From NCBI GenBank assembly GCA_029263635.1, contig JAJUFY010000113.1:1-6956 (forward strand): a stretch of 6,956 nt of DNA. Direction: 5' to 3'. This DNA is from Ectothiorhodospiraceae bacterium. GTDB taxonomy: Bacteria; Pseudomonadota; Gammaproteobacteria; Nitrococcales; AK92. Within the stretch, counting starts at the first letter, position 1; each line of letters opens with the position of its first letter. The translations under genes were made by a program, and so were the position numbers. The notes under the pieces were generated by a model. The model was given only the letters and a program-made list of their open reading frames with translations, was not told the origin of the DNA and did not search any database. This document shows, one piece after another, positions 1 to 6,956 of this stretch.

Positions 1-662
1 AGAGGCCCCTGGATGCCCTCTTCCGCCGTGCTGGCGATCTCCCCCATCGCCCGCTGGATACGGCGGGCGGTCCGCCGCAGCCGGCGGCTCACCCAGGTCA
101 CCAGGAACGCCATGACCGGCCCGACCAGGCAGAAGATCAGCACCAGCCAGCCGCTCAAGTACGCCATGTAGGCAACCAGCCCGATCACCGTCAGGGTATC
201 CTTGATGATCGTCGAGACGGCATTGGTGCCGGCCCGCGACACCTGCTCGACGTCGTAGGTGATCTTCGACAGCAGCATGCCGGTGGCATGCTGGTCGTAG
301 TAGCCGGTCGGCAGCCGCAGCAGCCGGGCGAACAGCTCGCTGCGGATGCGCATGACGACGTTGCGGCTGATCCAGCTGAGGGTGTAGGTGGAGCCGAAGG
401 TGGTCAGCCCCCGCAGGACAAACACCCCCATGATCGCCAGCGGCACGAAGGTAACCAGCCAGGGATCGCGGTCGACGAAGCTGCCGTCCACCATCGGCTT
501 GATCAGCGCCGCGAAGGCAGGCTCGGTGGCGGCTGCCACCACCATCGACACCAGTGCCAGCAGCGCCGCCCGCCAGTGCGGTCGCACGTAGCCCAGCAGG
601 CGGAGATAGGTGTTCAGGCCGCTGGTGCGGTGCGGACGGTCTGTGGGGGCGCTATTCGTCAT
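1..662 (-). CDS. msbA: MsbA, lipid A export ABC transporter (N-terminal part, cut by window edge)
   Basis: Inner-membrane half-transporter (fused permease and ATPase) that flips lipid A-core from the cytoplasmic to the periplasmic leaflet. Only the first 220 codons are present; the ATPase domain lies beyond the left edge. The visible part is the type I ABC exporter membrane domain. There are hydrophobic segments at about residues 32-54, 70-88, 155-170 and 172-190, and the coupling-helix region around residues 103-142 contains TGYYDQHATGMLLSKITYD, very close to the classical MsbA stretch with FFDxxSTGxLLSRITYD. The ATG at 660-662 lies inside the last codons of exbD (11-bp overlap) and has no clear Shine-Dalgarno sequence, so translation is probably coupled to exbD. 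No other plausible start is visible nearby. The family assignment is firm; the protein could only otherwise be another lipid ABC exporter. Confidence 0.92.
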   Translation of the reverse strand, partial: MTNSAPTDRPHRTSGLNTYLRLLGYVRPHWRAALLALVSMVVAAATEPAFAALIKPMVDGSFVDRDPWLVTFVPLAIMGVFVLRGLTTFGSTYTLSWISRNVVMRIRSELFARLLRLPTGYYDQHATGMLLSKITYDVEQVSRAGTNAVSTIIKDTLTVIGLVAYMAYLSGWLVLIFCLVGPVMAFLVTWVSRRLRRTARRIQRAMGEIASTAEEGIQGP

Positions 663-1071
663 CAGGAATCGTCGCGATACCGATCTGCTTGATGCCGGCC
701 TGGCCGGCAGCGTCCAGGGCGGTGACCACCGCCTGGTGGGGCGTTCTGGCGTCAGCCCGGATGACCAGCGGCCGCGGCTGCCCGGCCTCGGCCTGTGCCT
801 GCTCGAGCGCACGGCGGATAGTCGCCGGCTGCCGGTTGGCCAGCGGCCGGCCTTCCAGAGCGTAGGCACCCTCGGCGTCGATCTGCAGCTCCAGGGCCTC
901 AACGCGCGCCTCGGCAGGCGGCGGGCTGGCTTCCGGCAGGCTCAGTTCCAGGCTGCCTTCCTTGAGAAAGGTGGTGCTGACCATGAAAAAGATCAGCAGG
1001 AGGAAGACGACATCGATGAACGGAGCCATGTTGATGTCGACCTGCTCCCGGCCGCGGGGGCGCAGGTTCAT
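652..1071 (-). CDS. exbD: ExbD/TolR family proton-channel stator subunit
   Basis: 139-residue biopolymer transport protein of the ExbD/TolR family, the expected length. The order is a short cytoplasmic tail (residues 1-13), one transmembrane helix (about 14-36) with the motif MAPFIDVVFLLLIFFMV, and a periplasmic domain. Asp20 is the conserved membrane aspartate that carries protons in ExbD and TolR. The periplasmic part has a proline/alanine-rich linker (about residues 48-56) followed by the usual compact domain ending in DDE. The ATG overlaps the exbB stop in an ATGA arrangement, and a GGGAG lies 9 bases upstream of it, so this start is preferred over the long in-frame extension that shadows exbB. 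The C-terminus overlaps the msbA start by 11 bp. With ExbB it should form a proton-driven motor, but no TonB or TolA gene is visible here. Confidence 0.95.
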   Translation of the reverse strand: MNLRPRGREQVDINMAPFIDVVFLLLIFFMVSTTFLKEGSLELSLPEASPPPAEARVEALELQIDAEGAYALEGRPLANRQPATIRRALEQAQAEAGQPRPLVIRADARTPHQAVVTALDAAGQAGIKQIGIATIPDDE

Positions 1072-1694
1072 GCCGCCGAGCTCCCGCTGTCGCGCAGGCC
1101 ATAGACGGCTTCCACCAGCTTCAGCGCTTCCTGCTCCATCTCCACGACCAGAGTCTCGACACGGCGCAGGAAGTAACGATGCGCGACCAGTGTGGGAATG
1201 GCGATCACCAGGCCGGCGGCGGTCGTGATCAGCGCCTGCGAGATGCCGCCCGCCAGCGCTCCGGCCTTGCCGAGTCCTTCGTTGCCGATCACGTTGAACA
1301 CCTCGATCATGCCGACCACCGTTCCCAGCAGGCCCAGCAGCGGCGAGATGACGGCGATGGTGCCGAGCGTGTTGAGGAAGCGCTCCAGGCTGTGTGCCTC
1401 GTGCCGGCCGACGTCCTCGATGCTCTCCATCATCACCTCGCGCGGCTGATGCTTGTTCATCAGACCGACGGCCAGGATCCGGCCCAGCGGCGACCCCTCT
1501 CGCAGCGCGCGCAGCTGATCGGGATTCAGCTGCCGCTTCTTGAGCTGATGCCATACCTGGGCGACCAGATGAGGCGGAATGATTCGGGCGCGCCGCAGCG
1601 TCCAGGCCCGTTCCAGCACGATGGCCATGGCGACCACCGAGCAGGCGATCAGCGGCAGCATCAGCCAGCCGCCAGCTTTGATCAGCTCCAGCAC
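1068..1694 (-). CDS. exbB: ExbB/TolQ/MotA family proton-channel protein
   Basis: 208-residue inner-membrane protein that with ExbD converts proton flow into mechanical work. There are three transmembrane helices at about residues 8-30, 108-135 and 151-175, with a large cytoplasmic loop between the first two. The second helix has SPLLGLLGTVVGMIEVF and the third has ISQALITTAAGLVIAIP, both hallmarks of the family. Thr125 and Thr158 match E. coli ExbB Thr148 and Thr181 in spacing, but the position of Glu176 is Gln153. The start is a GTG at 1692-1694 preceded by GAGGGA with a 6-base spacer, a good ribosome-binding site. Its stop overlaps the exbD ATG by 4 bp. It follows comEC after a 96-bp gap and could have its own promoter. 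The family is certain; the partner and task of this particular copy are not. Confidence 0.95.
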   Translation of the reverse strand: MLELIKAGGWLMLPLIACSVVAMAIVLERAWTLRRARIIPPHLVAQVWHQLKKRQLNPDQLRALREGSPLGRILAVGLMNKHQPREVMMESIEDVGRHEAHSLERFLNTLGTIAVISPLLGLLGTVVGMIEVFNVIGNEGLGKAGALAGGISQALITTAAGLVIAIPTLVAHRYFLRRVETLVVEMEQEALKLVEAVYGLRDSGSSAA

Positions 1695-1732
1695 GTATCG
1701 TCCCTCAAATACATTCTTATGACGTGGCGGCG

Positions 1733-1763
1733 ATGATACTGGATTCCCTTCCGCAACTGGAAA
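1733..1763 (-). promoter_or_regulatory. Possible weak promoter for exbB-exbD-msbA
   Basis: In the 96-bp gap between the comEC stop and the exbB GTG, the minus strand has TATCAT (1733-1738, five of six matches to a sigma-70 -10 box) and TTTCCA (1758-1763, four of six matches to a -35 box), separated by a long 19-bp spacer. It is placed suitably, about 38 bp before the GTG. The spacer and the weak -35 make this tentative; comEC read-through may be the main source of transcript, since I see no terminator in the gap. Confidence 0.22.
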
Positions 1764-1790
1764 CGCCGGACGGTACCGCTGCGGGCATTG

Positions 1791-4019
1791 TCACAGTTCC
1801 GGGCGCCGATGGTAGTAACGGGCCTTCTGCCGCCGGTAGCTATCGACCAGCAGTTCGCCGTCCTGCATGATCCGCACCCGGATGGCGCCTTCTGCCGCGG
1901 TCTCCAGCAGCTGCGCGCCGACCTCCCGGTAACGGGCCACCACTTCCGGCCGCGGAAACCCGTAGCGATTGCGATAGCCGGCCGACACCAGCGCATAGCG
2001 CGGCGCAACCGCCTGTACGAAGTCCGCCGAGGATGAATGCCGGCTGCCGTGATGCGGCACCAGCAGCACCTCGGCCGACAGCGCCTCGGCCTGCTCGCTC
2101 ACCAGACGCCGCTCGATGCGGGCACCGATATCGCCGGTAAGGAGGATGCTGATGCCGGCCGCGGTGGCGCGCAGCACGCAGGAGCCGTCGTTGCCGCCCA
2201 GCCCGGCGATCGGCGGCCAGAGAAACTCAAGCTGCACGCCCTGCCAGTCGATGCGCTCGCCGCGCACGCAAGCTGCGCGCTTCCCAAGCGCTGCAACCGG
2301 CTCTCCGACCCTGGCATCGAGCACACCGAAATGGCGCAACAGGGTCTCGGTGCCGCCGCTGTGGTCGGTATCGCCATGGCTGACTATCAGCCAGCGCACT
2401 TGCCGGTAGCCCTGGCTTTGCAGATACGGCACCAGCGCCAGAGCGCCGGCATCGAAGCTGCCGCTGACCGGCCCGGTATCGTAGACCAGCGCCTCGCCGC
2501 CGGCTTCCAGCACCGCCGCGCTGCCCTGGCCGACATCCAGCAGGGTCAAGCGCAACGCCTCGCCGGGCCGGTCGAGCGCCGGCGACGCCAGCAGCAGCGG
2601 CAACAGCAGCGGTAGCGCCAGCCACCGTCCAGGCAAGCCGCGCGGCAGCACCAGCAGCAGCGTTCCGAGAACCGCCAGCACCAGCGCCCAGACGGGCGCT
2701 GCGGCTGCCCCGGCGGCCGGCAGCAACGCAGTCAGCCAGTCCAGCACCGCCAGCACCCAGGCCATCAGTTCGGCGGCCAGCTCCAGCGGCAGGGTCACGT
2801 TCGGCGCCAGCAGGAGCACCGCCGTGCCCAGCAGCGTCAGCGGCACCACGACAAGACCCACCACCGGGATGGCGATGAGGTTGGCCAGCGGAGACGTCCA
2901 GGGCACCGTCTGCAGCCACGGCACGCTGACCGGCAGCAGCCCGACGCTGACCACCAGCTGCGTCCACAGCGCTGTCCGCAGCCAGCCTGCGGGCGCGCGG
3001 TCAGTGCCGGCGGCAAGCAGGACTGCCACTGCCCCAAAGGACAGCCAGAAACCGGCGCTCAGCGGCGCGAACGGATCCCACAGCAGCACGGCCGCCAACG
3101 CCACGCCGAAGCCATGCCAGGGGCGGATCCGGCGGCGGGCCAGCAGCGCCAGCGCCGGCACCAGCAGCATCACCAGCGCCCGCTGGGTCGGCAATGTGAA
3201 GCCGGCCAGCAAGGCGTAGGCGATCCCCGCCAGCATGCCGGTGGCGACCGCCGGCAGCCGTGCCGGCCATAGCCGGCAGGCGGCGGCAGACAGGCGCCAC
3301 AGCCTGCCTGCCAGCATTCCAGCCAGCAGCCCGACCAGGCCGATGTGCAGTCCCGAGATCGCCACCAGATGCGCGGTGCCGGTGGCACGCAACGTGTCCC
3401 ACTGGCTGTCGCTGATCCAGCGCCGCTCGCCCACCGCCAGCGCCACGATCACGCCCTGTGCGGGACGCCCATCTAGCTGCTCAGCGATGGCTCCGGCAAC
3501 GGCGTCCCGCCAGCGGTTGAGATGCCAGCCGTCGGCGAGCCGCTGTGCTGTCTCGGGTGCGCGCACATAGCCGGTGGCGTCGATGCCCTGGGCGAACAGC
3601 CAGCGCTCGTAATCGAATCCGCCGGGATTCATCAGGCCATTGGGCTGCTTGAGGCGGACGGTGAAACGCCAGTGCTCGCCAGCCGCCATGGCTGGCAGGC
3701 CGCCGTACCAGCCGAGCCGGATCAGCCGCGGCTGCCATCCCTCTGCCGCCTCCAGCCGCCGAGGCCGCACCAGCAGGCGGGTATAGTCGGGAGCACGCAC
3801 CTCGAGCGAGACGACCTGGGCCTCGATGGTCAGATCGCGGCCTTCGAGCGCCGGCGGCAACCGCCGCTCCAGCGCCAGCCCGGCCTGCCAGCTCGCCCAC
3901 AGCAAGCCGAGACAGAAAGCGCCGATCAGCCGGGTACCAGGCCTGACCAGCCCCAGGGCGCCGAGCGCAAGGGCAAGCAGCCAGGGCAGCTCCGGCAGCG
4001 CGCTTCCCTGCTGCAGCAT
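1791..4019 (-). CDS. comEC: ComEC/Rec2 family DNA internalisation channel
   Basis: Polytopic inner-membrane protein that carries single-stranded transforming DNA into the cytoplasm. From the chosen ATG it has 742 residues, normal for Gram-negative ComEC. The order is N-terminal membrane helices and a soluble DUF4131-like region (to about residue 150, with NPGGFDYERWLFAQGI at 131-146), then the multi-helix Competence domain with TAHLVAISGLHIGLV around 215-229, then a C-terminal metallo-beta-lactamase domain from about 488. That domain keeps DVGQG (495-499), the metal-binding HGDTDH (548-553), TGD (628-630) and PHHGSRHSS (655-663), so it looks catalytically intact. The start is uncertain: the frame stays open to 4238, but that extension runs across the divergent DUF2062 gene. 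The ATG at 4017-4019 lacks a clear Shine-Dalgarno, and the 14 codons before it are also hydrophobic, so the true start may lie slightly upstream. Confidence 0.93.
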   Translation of the reverse strand: MLQQGSALPELPWLLALALGALGLVRPGTRLIGAFCLGLLWASWQAGLALERRLPPALEGRDLTIEAQVVSLEVRAPDYTRLLVRPRRLEAAEGWQPRLIRLGWYGGLPAMAAGEHWRFTVRLKQPNGLMNPGGFDYERWLFAQGIDATGYVRAPETAQRLADGWHLNRWRDAVAGAIAEQLDGRPAQGVIVALAVGERRWISDSQWDTLRATGTAHLVAISGLHIGLVGLLAGMLAGRLWRLSAAACRLWPARLPAVATGMLAGIAYALLAGFTLPTQRALVMLLVPALALLARRRIRPWHGFGVALAAVLLWDPFAPLSAGFWLSFGAVAVLLAAGTDRAPAGWLRTALWTQLVVSVGLLPVSVPWLQTVPWTSPLANLIAIPVVGLVVVPLTLLGTAVLLLAPNVTLPLELAAELMAWVLAVLDWLTALLPAAGAAAAPVWALVLAVLGTLLLVLPRGLPGRWLALPLLLPLLLASPALDRPGEALRLTLLDVGQGSAAVLEAGGEALVYDTGPVSGSFDAGALALVPYLQSQGYRQVRWLIVSHGDTDHSGGTETLLRHFGVLDARVGEPVAALGKRAACVRGERIDWQGVQLEFLWPPIAGLGGNDGSCVLRATAAGISILLTGDIGARIERRLVSEQAEALSAEVLLVPHHGSRHSSSADFVQAVAPRYALVSAGYRNRYGFPRPEVVARYREVGAQLLETAAEGAIRVRIMQDGELLVDSYRRQKARYYHRRPEL

Positions 4020-4118
4020 GACGACGCCGGCGGCAAAGGAAAAAAATGCTGCGGTTGTGTTTCTTCGGCCTGGGAAATTGATTAATCTTGCCGCGCGTAT
4101 CCACCAAATCAGGTCCCG
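4020..4118. promoter_or_regulatory. Divergent intergenic region between comEC and the DUF2062 gene
   Basis: This 99-bp stretch is clearly richer in A and T than its surroundings and must hold the start signals for two divergent genes. It contains an A7 run (4040-4046) and an AT-rich 8-bp perfect palindrome GATTAATC (4080-4087) that could serve as a -10 region in either direction. TTGTGT (4055-4060) is a possible plus-strand -35, but spacing to the best -10 matches is poor (17 bp to TTGATT, 20 bp to ATTAAT). The position and composition support a promoter region; I cannot fix individual boxes. Confidence 0.3.
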
Positions 4119-4643
4119 ATGCCCCGCAAATTTCTCAAGCGTCTCCTGCCGGACCAGCAGAGATTCAAGACCCGGCAGGAATTGCGGTTTCTCGGAAGAC
4201 TGCTCGACGATCCTTTCCTGCTGCACCTTAACCGCCACTCCGTGGCCGGCGCCTGCGCGCTCGGACTGTTCGTCGCGTTCATTCCAGTGCCCGGCCAGAT
4301 GGCGATCGCCGGCCTGCTGGCAATCCTGTTCCGGGTCAATCTGGTGCTGTCGGTGATTGCGGTGTGGATCACCAACCCCGTCACCATGCCGCCGATCTTC
4401 TACTTCTGCTACCGGGTCGGCTCCCGGATCCTGGGCAGTACCGAGCGGGCTCCCTTCGTTCTGTCACTGGAATGGTTCTGGCACGAGCTGGGCACCATCT
4501 GGCAGCCGCTCCTGCTCGGCTGCCTGGTGGTCGGCAGCATCGTCTCCGCGCTCGCCTACCTCTCGGTCAGCCTGATCTGGCGACTGCACGTTGCCCTGGC
4601 GGTGCGGCGCCGCCGCAACCGCCGCAATCGAAAACGATTGTAG
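4119..4643 (+). CDS. DUF2062 family small membrane protein
   Basis: 174-residue integral membrane protein of the DUF2062 family, function unknown. Visible family marks are ALGLFVAFIPVPGQM (residues 47-61), a glycine/proline-rich turn after a basic N-terminus, and WITNPVTMPPIFYFCYRVG (83-101), the conserved NPxTxxPxFYxxYxxG pattern. Hydrophobic segments lie at about 42-55, 60-84, 88-102 and 129-156. Both ends are strongly basic; the last 12 residues are mostly Arg and Asn. The ATG is preceded by AGG with a 5-base gap to a weak but usable site. It diverges from comEC and converges on lolD with only 7 bp between stops. DUF2062 genes are, as I recall, found between lol genes and comEC in Pseudomonas as well, which suggests an envelope role, but no biochemical function can be read from the sequence. 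Confidence 0.88.
   Translation: MPRKFLKRLLPDQQRFKTRQELRFLGRLLDDPFLLHLNRHSVAGACALGLFVAFIPVPGQMAIAGLLAILFRVNLVLSVIAVWITNPVTMPPIFYFCYRVGSRILGSTERAPFVLSLEWFWHELGTIWQPLLLGCLVVGSIVSALAYLSVSLIWRLHVALAVRRRRNRRNRKRL
4625..4640. repeat. Short perfect hairpin at the convergent end of the DUF2062 gene and lolD
   Basis: CAATCG (4625-4630) and CGATTG (4635-4640) form a perfect 6-bp inverted repeat around an AAAA loop, in the last codons of the DUF2062 gene and 10 bp beyond the lolD stop. It sits where a shared bidirectional terminator would be expected, but neither strand has a T-tract after the stem and the stem is short and only half GC. I treat it as a possible 3'-end structure, not a proven intrinsic terminator. 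Confidence 0.35.
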
Positions 4644-4650
4644 CAGCCGC

Positions 4651-5344
<694 letters not shown>

Positions 5345-5352
<8 letters not shown>

Positions 5353-6592
5353 AACGCAGGGCCTCCGCAGGAGCGGTACGGGAGGCCCGCCAGGCCGGAT
5401 ACAGCGTTGCCAGCAGCGACAGCAGCAGCGCGATGCCGGCGATGCGTACCACATCCTGGATGCGCAGATCGGAAGGCATGTCGCTGATCGGGTAGACGTC
5501 GCCGGGCAGGAACTGCACGCCGGCCAGACGCTCGATAAAGGGCACGATGGTTTCGACGTTGAGCGCCAGCGCCACGCCGCAGATCACGCCGAGGATGGTG
5601 CCTATCACCCCGATCACCGCCCCCTGCACCATGAAGATGCCCATCACGCTGGCCGGGCTGATGCCGAGCGTGCGCAGGATGGCGATGTCGGCCTGCTTGT
5701 CGGTCACCACCATCACCAGGGTCGAGACGATGTTGAACGCCGCCACGGCCACGATCAGCGTGAGGATCACGAACATCACGGTCTTTTCGGTGCGCACGGC
5801 GCGGAAGAAGTTGTAGTGCTGCACCGTCCAGTCGCGCACGCTGTAGTAGCCCGGCAGCTCGGCGGCGACCTCGCGCGCCAGCCAGGGAGCGGCCATCAGG
5901 TCGTCGAACTTCAGGCGGATGCCGCTGATCTCGCCGCCGGTGCGGAACACCCGGCTGGCGTCCTCCATGTGGATGAACGAGACGGCGCGGTCGTACTCGT
6001 ACATGCCGCTCTGAAACAGTCCCACCACGGTGAAGCGCTTGACTCTCGGAAGCACGCCGGCCACCGAGATCGACGCTTCCGGTGTCACCATGGTCACCTT
6101 GTCGCCGATATCGGCCTGCAGCAGCAGCGCCAGGTCCCTGCCCAGCACGATGCCGTACTCGCCGGCCTGGAGCACGGAAAGATCGCCGGCAATCATCTTG
6201 CCTTCGATATCGGCGACCCGTTGTTCGTAGGTCGGCAGGATGCCGCGCACCAGGCTGCCGCTCACCCGCCCGGCATTGGTGATCATGACCTCGCCCTGGA
6301 TGTAGGGCGCGGCTCCCTCCACCCGCGGATTCCGCTCCGCCCGTTCCACCAGCGGCTGCCATTCGGCCGGATTGTCGGCCACCCCATGAATGGTGGCATG
6401 CGACACCATGCCCAGGATGCGCTCCCGCAACTGCTGCTCGAAACCGTTCATGACCGACAGCACCGTGATCAGCGTGGTCACGCCGAGCGCGATGCCGATC
6501 ATGGACGTCAGCGAAATGAAAGACACGAAGTGGTTGCGACGCTTCGCCCGCGTATAGCGCCAGCCGATGTACAGCTCGATCGGTTTGAACAT
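5345..6592 (-). CDS. lolC: LolC/LolE family lipoprotein-releasing permease (possibly LolF-type, sole permease)
   Basis: 415-residue inner-membrane permease of the lipoprotein-releasing complex, the normal length for LolC/LolE. The N-terminal signature ELYIGWRYTRAKRRNHFVSF is followed by helix 1 (about 26-48), a large periplasmic MacB-like domain (50-270), and the FtsX-type domain with helices at about 272-296, 316-344 and 381-402. It ends in the typical PAWRASRTAPAEALRYE. In the periplasmic domain, TPEASISVAGVLPRVKRF (170-187) lies where E. coli LolC has its Hook, the loop that recruits LolA. No second permease gene flanks lolD: the next gene is the convergent DUF2062 gene, so the transporter may use two copies of this protein, as described for LolF. 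The ATG at 6590-6592 has only a weak ribosome-binding site. The 8-bp overlap with lolD implies coupled translation. Confidence 0.93.
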
Positions 6593-6610
6593 GATGTCCG
6601 GTCGGTTGGT

Positions 6611-6658
6611 GAGGCGCGTAGAGCCTAGCGCATAAGCAGGCGCCTCCGCGAGCGCGGA
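6611..6658. repeat. Two overlapping inverted repeats in the lol leader region
   Basis: GAGGCGC (6611-6617) and GCGCCTC (6640-6646) form perfect 7-bp arms around a 22-bp spacer. Sharing bases 6645-6646, TCCGCG (6645-6650) and CGCGGA (6653-6658) form a second perfect repeat with a 2-bp centre. The two cannot both be fully paired in RNA. The nearer arm ends 18 bp before the lol permease ATG, so a hairpin could influence translation start. It is also possible that this is chance in a GC-rich background. Confidence 0.3.
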
Positions 6659-6677
6659 ACGCTTGGGGCCAACTCCA

Positions 6678-6706
6678 TTCAGGTCAGCGTCGACCGGTGC
6701 TATAGT
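6678..6706 (+). promoter_or_regulatory. Extended -10 promoter for the secreted-protein gene
   Basis: TATAGT (6701-6706, five of six matches to TATAAT) is preceded by TGC, giving an extended -10 element. A weak -35-like TTCAGG (6678-6683) stands 17 bp upstream. Transcription would begin near 6712-6714, placing AGGAG (6721-6725) and the ATG (6735) in a short leader of about 20 bases. A small inverted repeat, GGTC/GACC at 6682-6695, sits in the spacer. The geometry is coherent and is the best promoter in the window. Confidence 0.5.
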
Positions 6707-6734
6707 GCGCGCAACGGTTCAGGAGTGGCGCCAC

Positions 6735-6956
6735 ATGCGGACGTTTCTCAAGCCAGCCTTGCCCTCTTGCTGCTTGCCGGGGCGATTGCCCAGGCCGGTA
6801 CATTTGGCCTCGGGCGGGTACGGCTCCAGGGCGAGGCCATGAACGCCGCCTGCGACTGCGCCGAACCGCGGCTGGGCATTGCCGCCGTCGGAGAACCTCG
6901 GCTCTCCGCTTGGATTCACGACGACCAAAGCGTCCACTTCGAGAAGGGCCGCGGCC
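6735..6956 (+). CDS. Probable secreted protein of unknown function, partial, with likely frameshift in the signal peptide
   Basis: I do not recognise the family. The ATG at 6735 has AGGAG 9 bases upstream and begins MRTFLKPA, a typical positively charged signal-peptide start, but this frame stops at 6840-6842. From about 6758 the next frame reads LALLLLAGAIAQAG (from 6761), a textbook hydrophobic core with an AQA cleavage site, then stays open to the window edge, with the mature part including MNAACDCAEPRLG and LSAWIHDDQSVHFE. Joining the two frames needs one extra base near 6757-6764, for example one C restored in a C-run. The alternative is a GTG at 6725 in the second frame, giving MAPHADVSQAS before the core, but that GTG overlaps the Shine-Dalgarno and lacks basic residues. 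Either a recent mutation or a sequence error is likely. A Cys-x-Cys pair occurs early in the mature part. Confidence 0.5.

Larger units (their letters stand above)
6593..6734. other. Divergent intergenic region upstream of the lol genes
   Basis: 142 bp between the permease start (minus strand) and the secreted-protein gene (plus strand). It holds a good plus-strand promoter candidate (6678-6706), a ribosome-binding site at 6721-6725, and two inverted repeats in what would be the 5' leader of the lol transcript (6611-6658). I searched the minus strand for a sigma-70 promoter for the lol pair and found no convincing pair of boxes; the best -10-like hexamers match three or four of six positions without a matching -35. 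Confidence 0.5.

Noticed and set aside
1072..1554. Upstream extension of the exbD frame to give a 300-residue protein
   Set aside because: The added part overlaps exbB entirely and is low-complexity Ala/Arg/Gly; the internal ATG at 1071 has a Shine-Dalgarno, an ATGA overlap with exbB, and gives the normal ExbD length.
288..1736. Several plus-strand open frames opposite msbA, exbD and exbB
   Set aside because: They are rich in Gln, His, Arg and Gly, mirror the codons of the minus-strand genes, and have no convincing start signals.
3481..4107. Minus-strand open frame of about 208 codons shifted against comEC
   Set aside because: Except for its first few codons it is an Arg/Ala-rich shadow of comEC. 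I considered it as the true comEC N-terminus joined by a frameshift at the A-run, but it adds no hydrophobic or family-like start.
4625..4640. Intrinsic terminator at the lolD/DUF2062 junction
   Set aside because: The hairpin is real, but there is no T-tract on either strand and the stem is short, so I list it only as a repeat.
5353..5454. 34-codon N-terminal extension of LolD
   Set aside because: It reads as Cys/Arg-rich noise inside the permease gene; the ATG at 5352 has GGAGG upstream and the normal LolD N-terminus.
6719..6937. 72-codon minus-strand open frame at the right edge
   Set aside because: It is antisense to the signal-peptide-bearing frame, which has a promoter and ribosome-binding site; the minus frame has neither and no family features.

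Overview
This is a GC-rich chromosomal window from a Gram-negative bacterium, almost certainly a gammaproteobacterium. Every recognisable gene belongs to outer-membrane biogenesis or DNA uptake. The order lolC/E, lolD, DUF2062 gene, comEC, exbB, exbD, msbA resembles the cell-envelope cluster I recall from Pseudomonas and Xanthomonas-type gammaproteobacteria. The single Lol permease and the msbA gene directly after exbD look more like the Xanthomonas-type arrangement. I cannot name a genus. There are no mobile elements, CRISPR arrays, rRNA or tRNA genes that I can see; this looks like core genome.

Layout, right to left (most genes are on the minus strand). At 6735-6956 a plus-strand gene for a probable secreted protein runs off the right edge; its signal peptide appears split by a one-base frameshift. 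A 142-bp divergent intergenic region (6593-6734) separates it from the lipoprotein-release pair: a LolC/LolE-type permease (5345-6592) and its ATPase LolD (4651-5352), overlapping by 8 bp. A convergent plus-strand gene for a small DUF2062 membrane protein (4119-4643) ends 7 bp from the lolD stop. It diverges from comEC (1791-4019, start uncertain), which encodes the inner-membrane DNA-uptake channel. After a 96-bp gap come exbB (1068-1694), exbD (652-1071) and msbA (1-662, cut by the left edge), linked by overlaps of 4 and 11 bp, so these three very likely form one translationally coupled unit.

Functionally, LolC/E-LolD extracts lipoproteins from the inner membrane for transfer to the outer membrane, and MsbA flips lipid A-core across the inner membrane. 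ExbB-ExbD form a proton-driven stator motor; no TonB or TolA partner is encoded in the window. ComEC carries DNA strands across the inner membrane.

No obviously new system is present. The points most worth a second look are the likely frameshift in the signal peptide at the right edge, three leucine replacements around the LolD Walker B strand, a Gln in place of the ExbB membrane Glu, the lone Lol permease, and the orphan ExbBD motor coupled to msbA.
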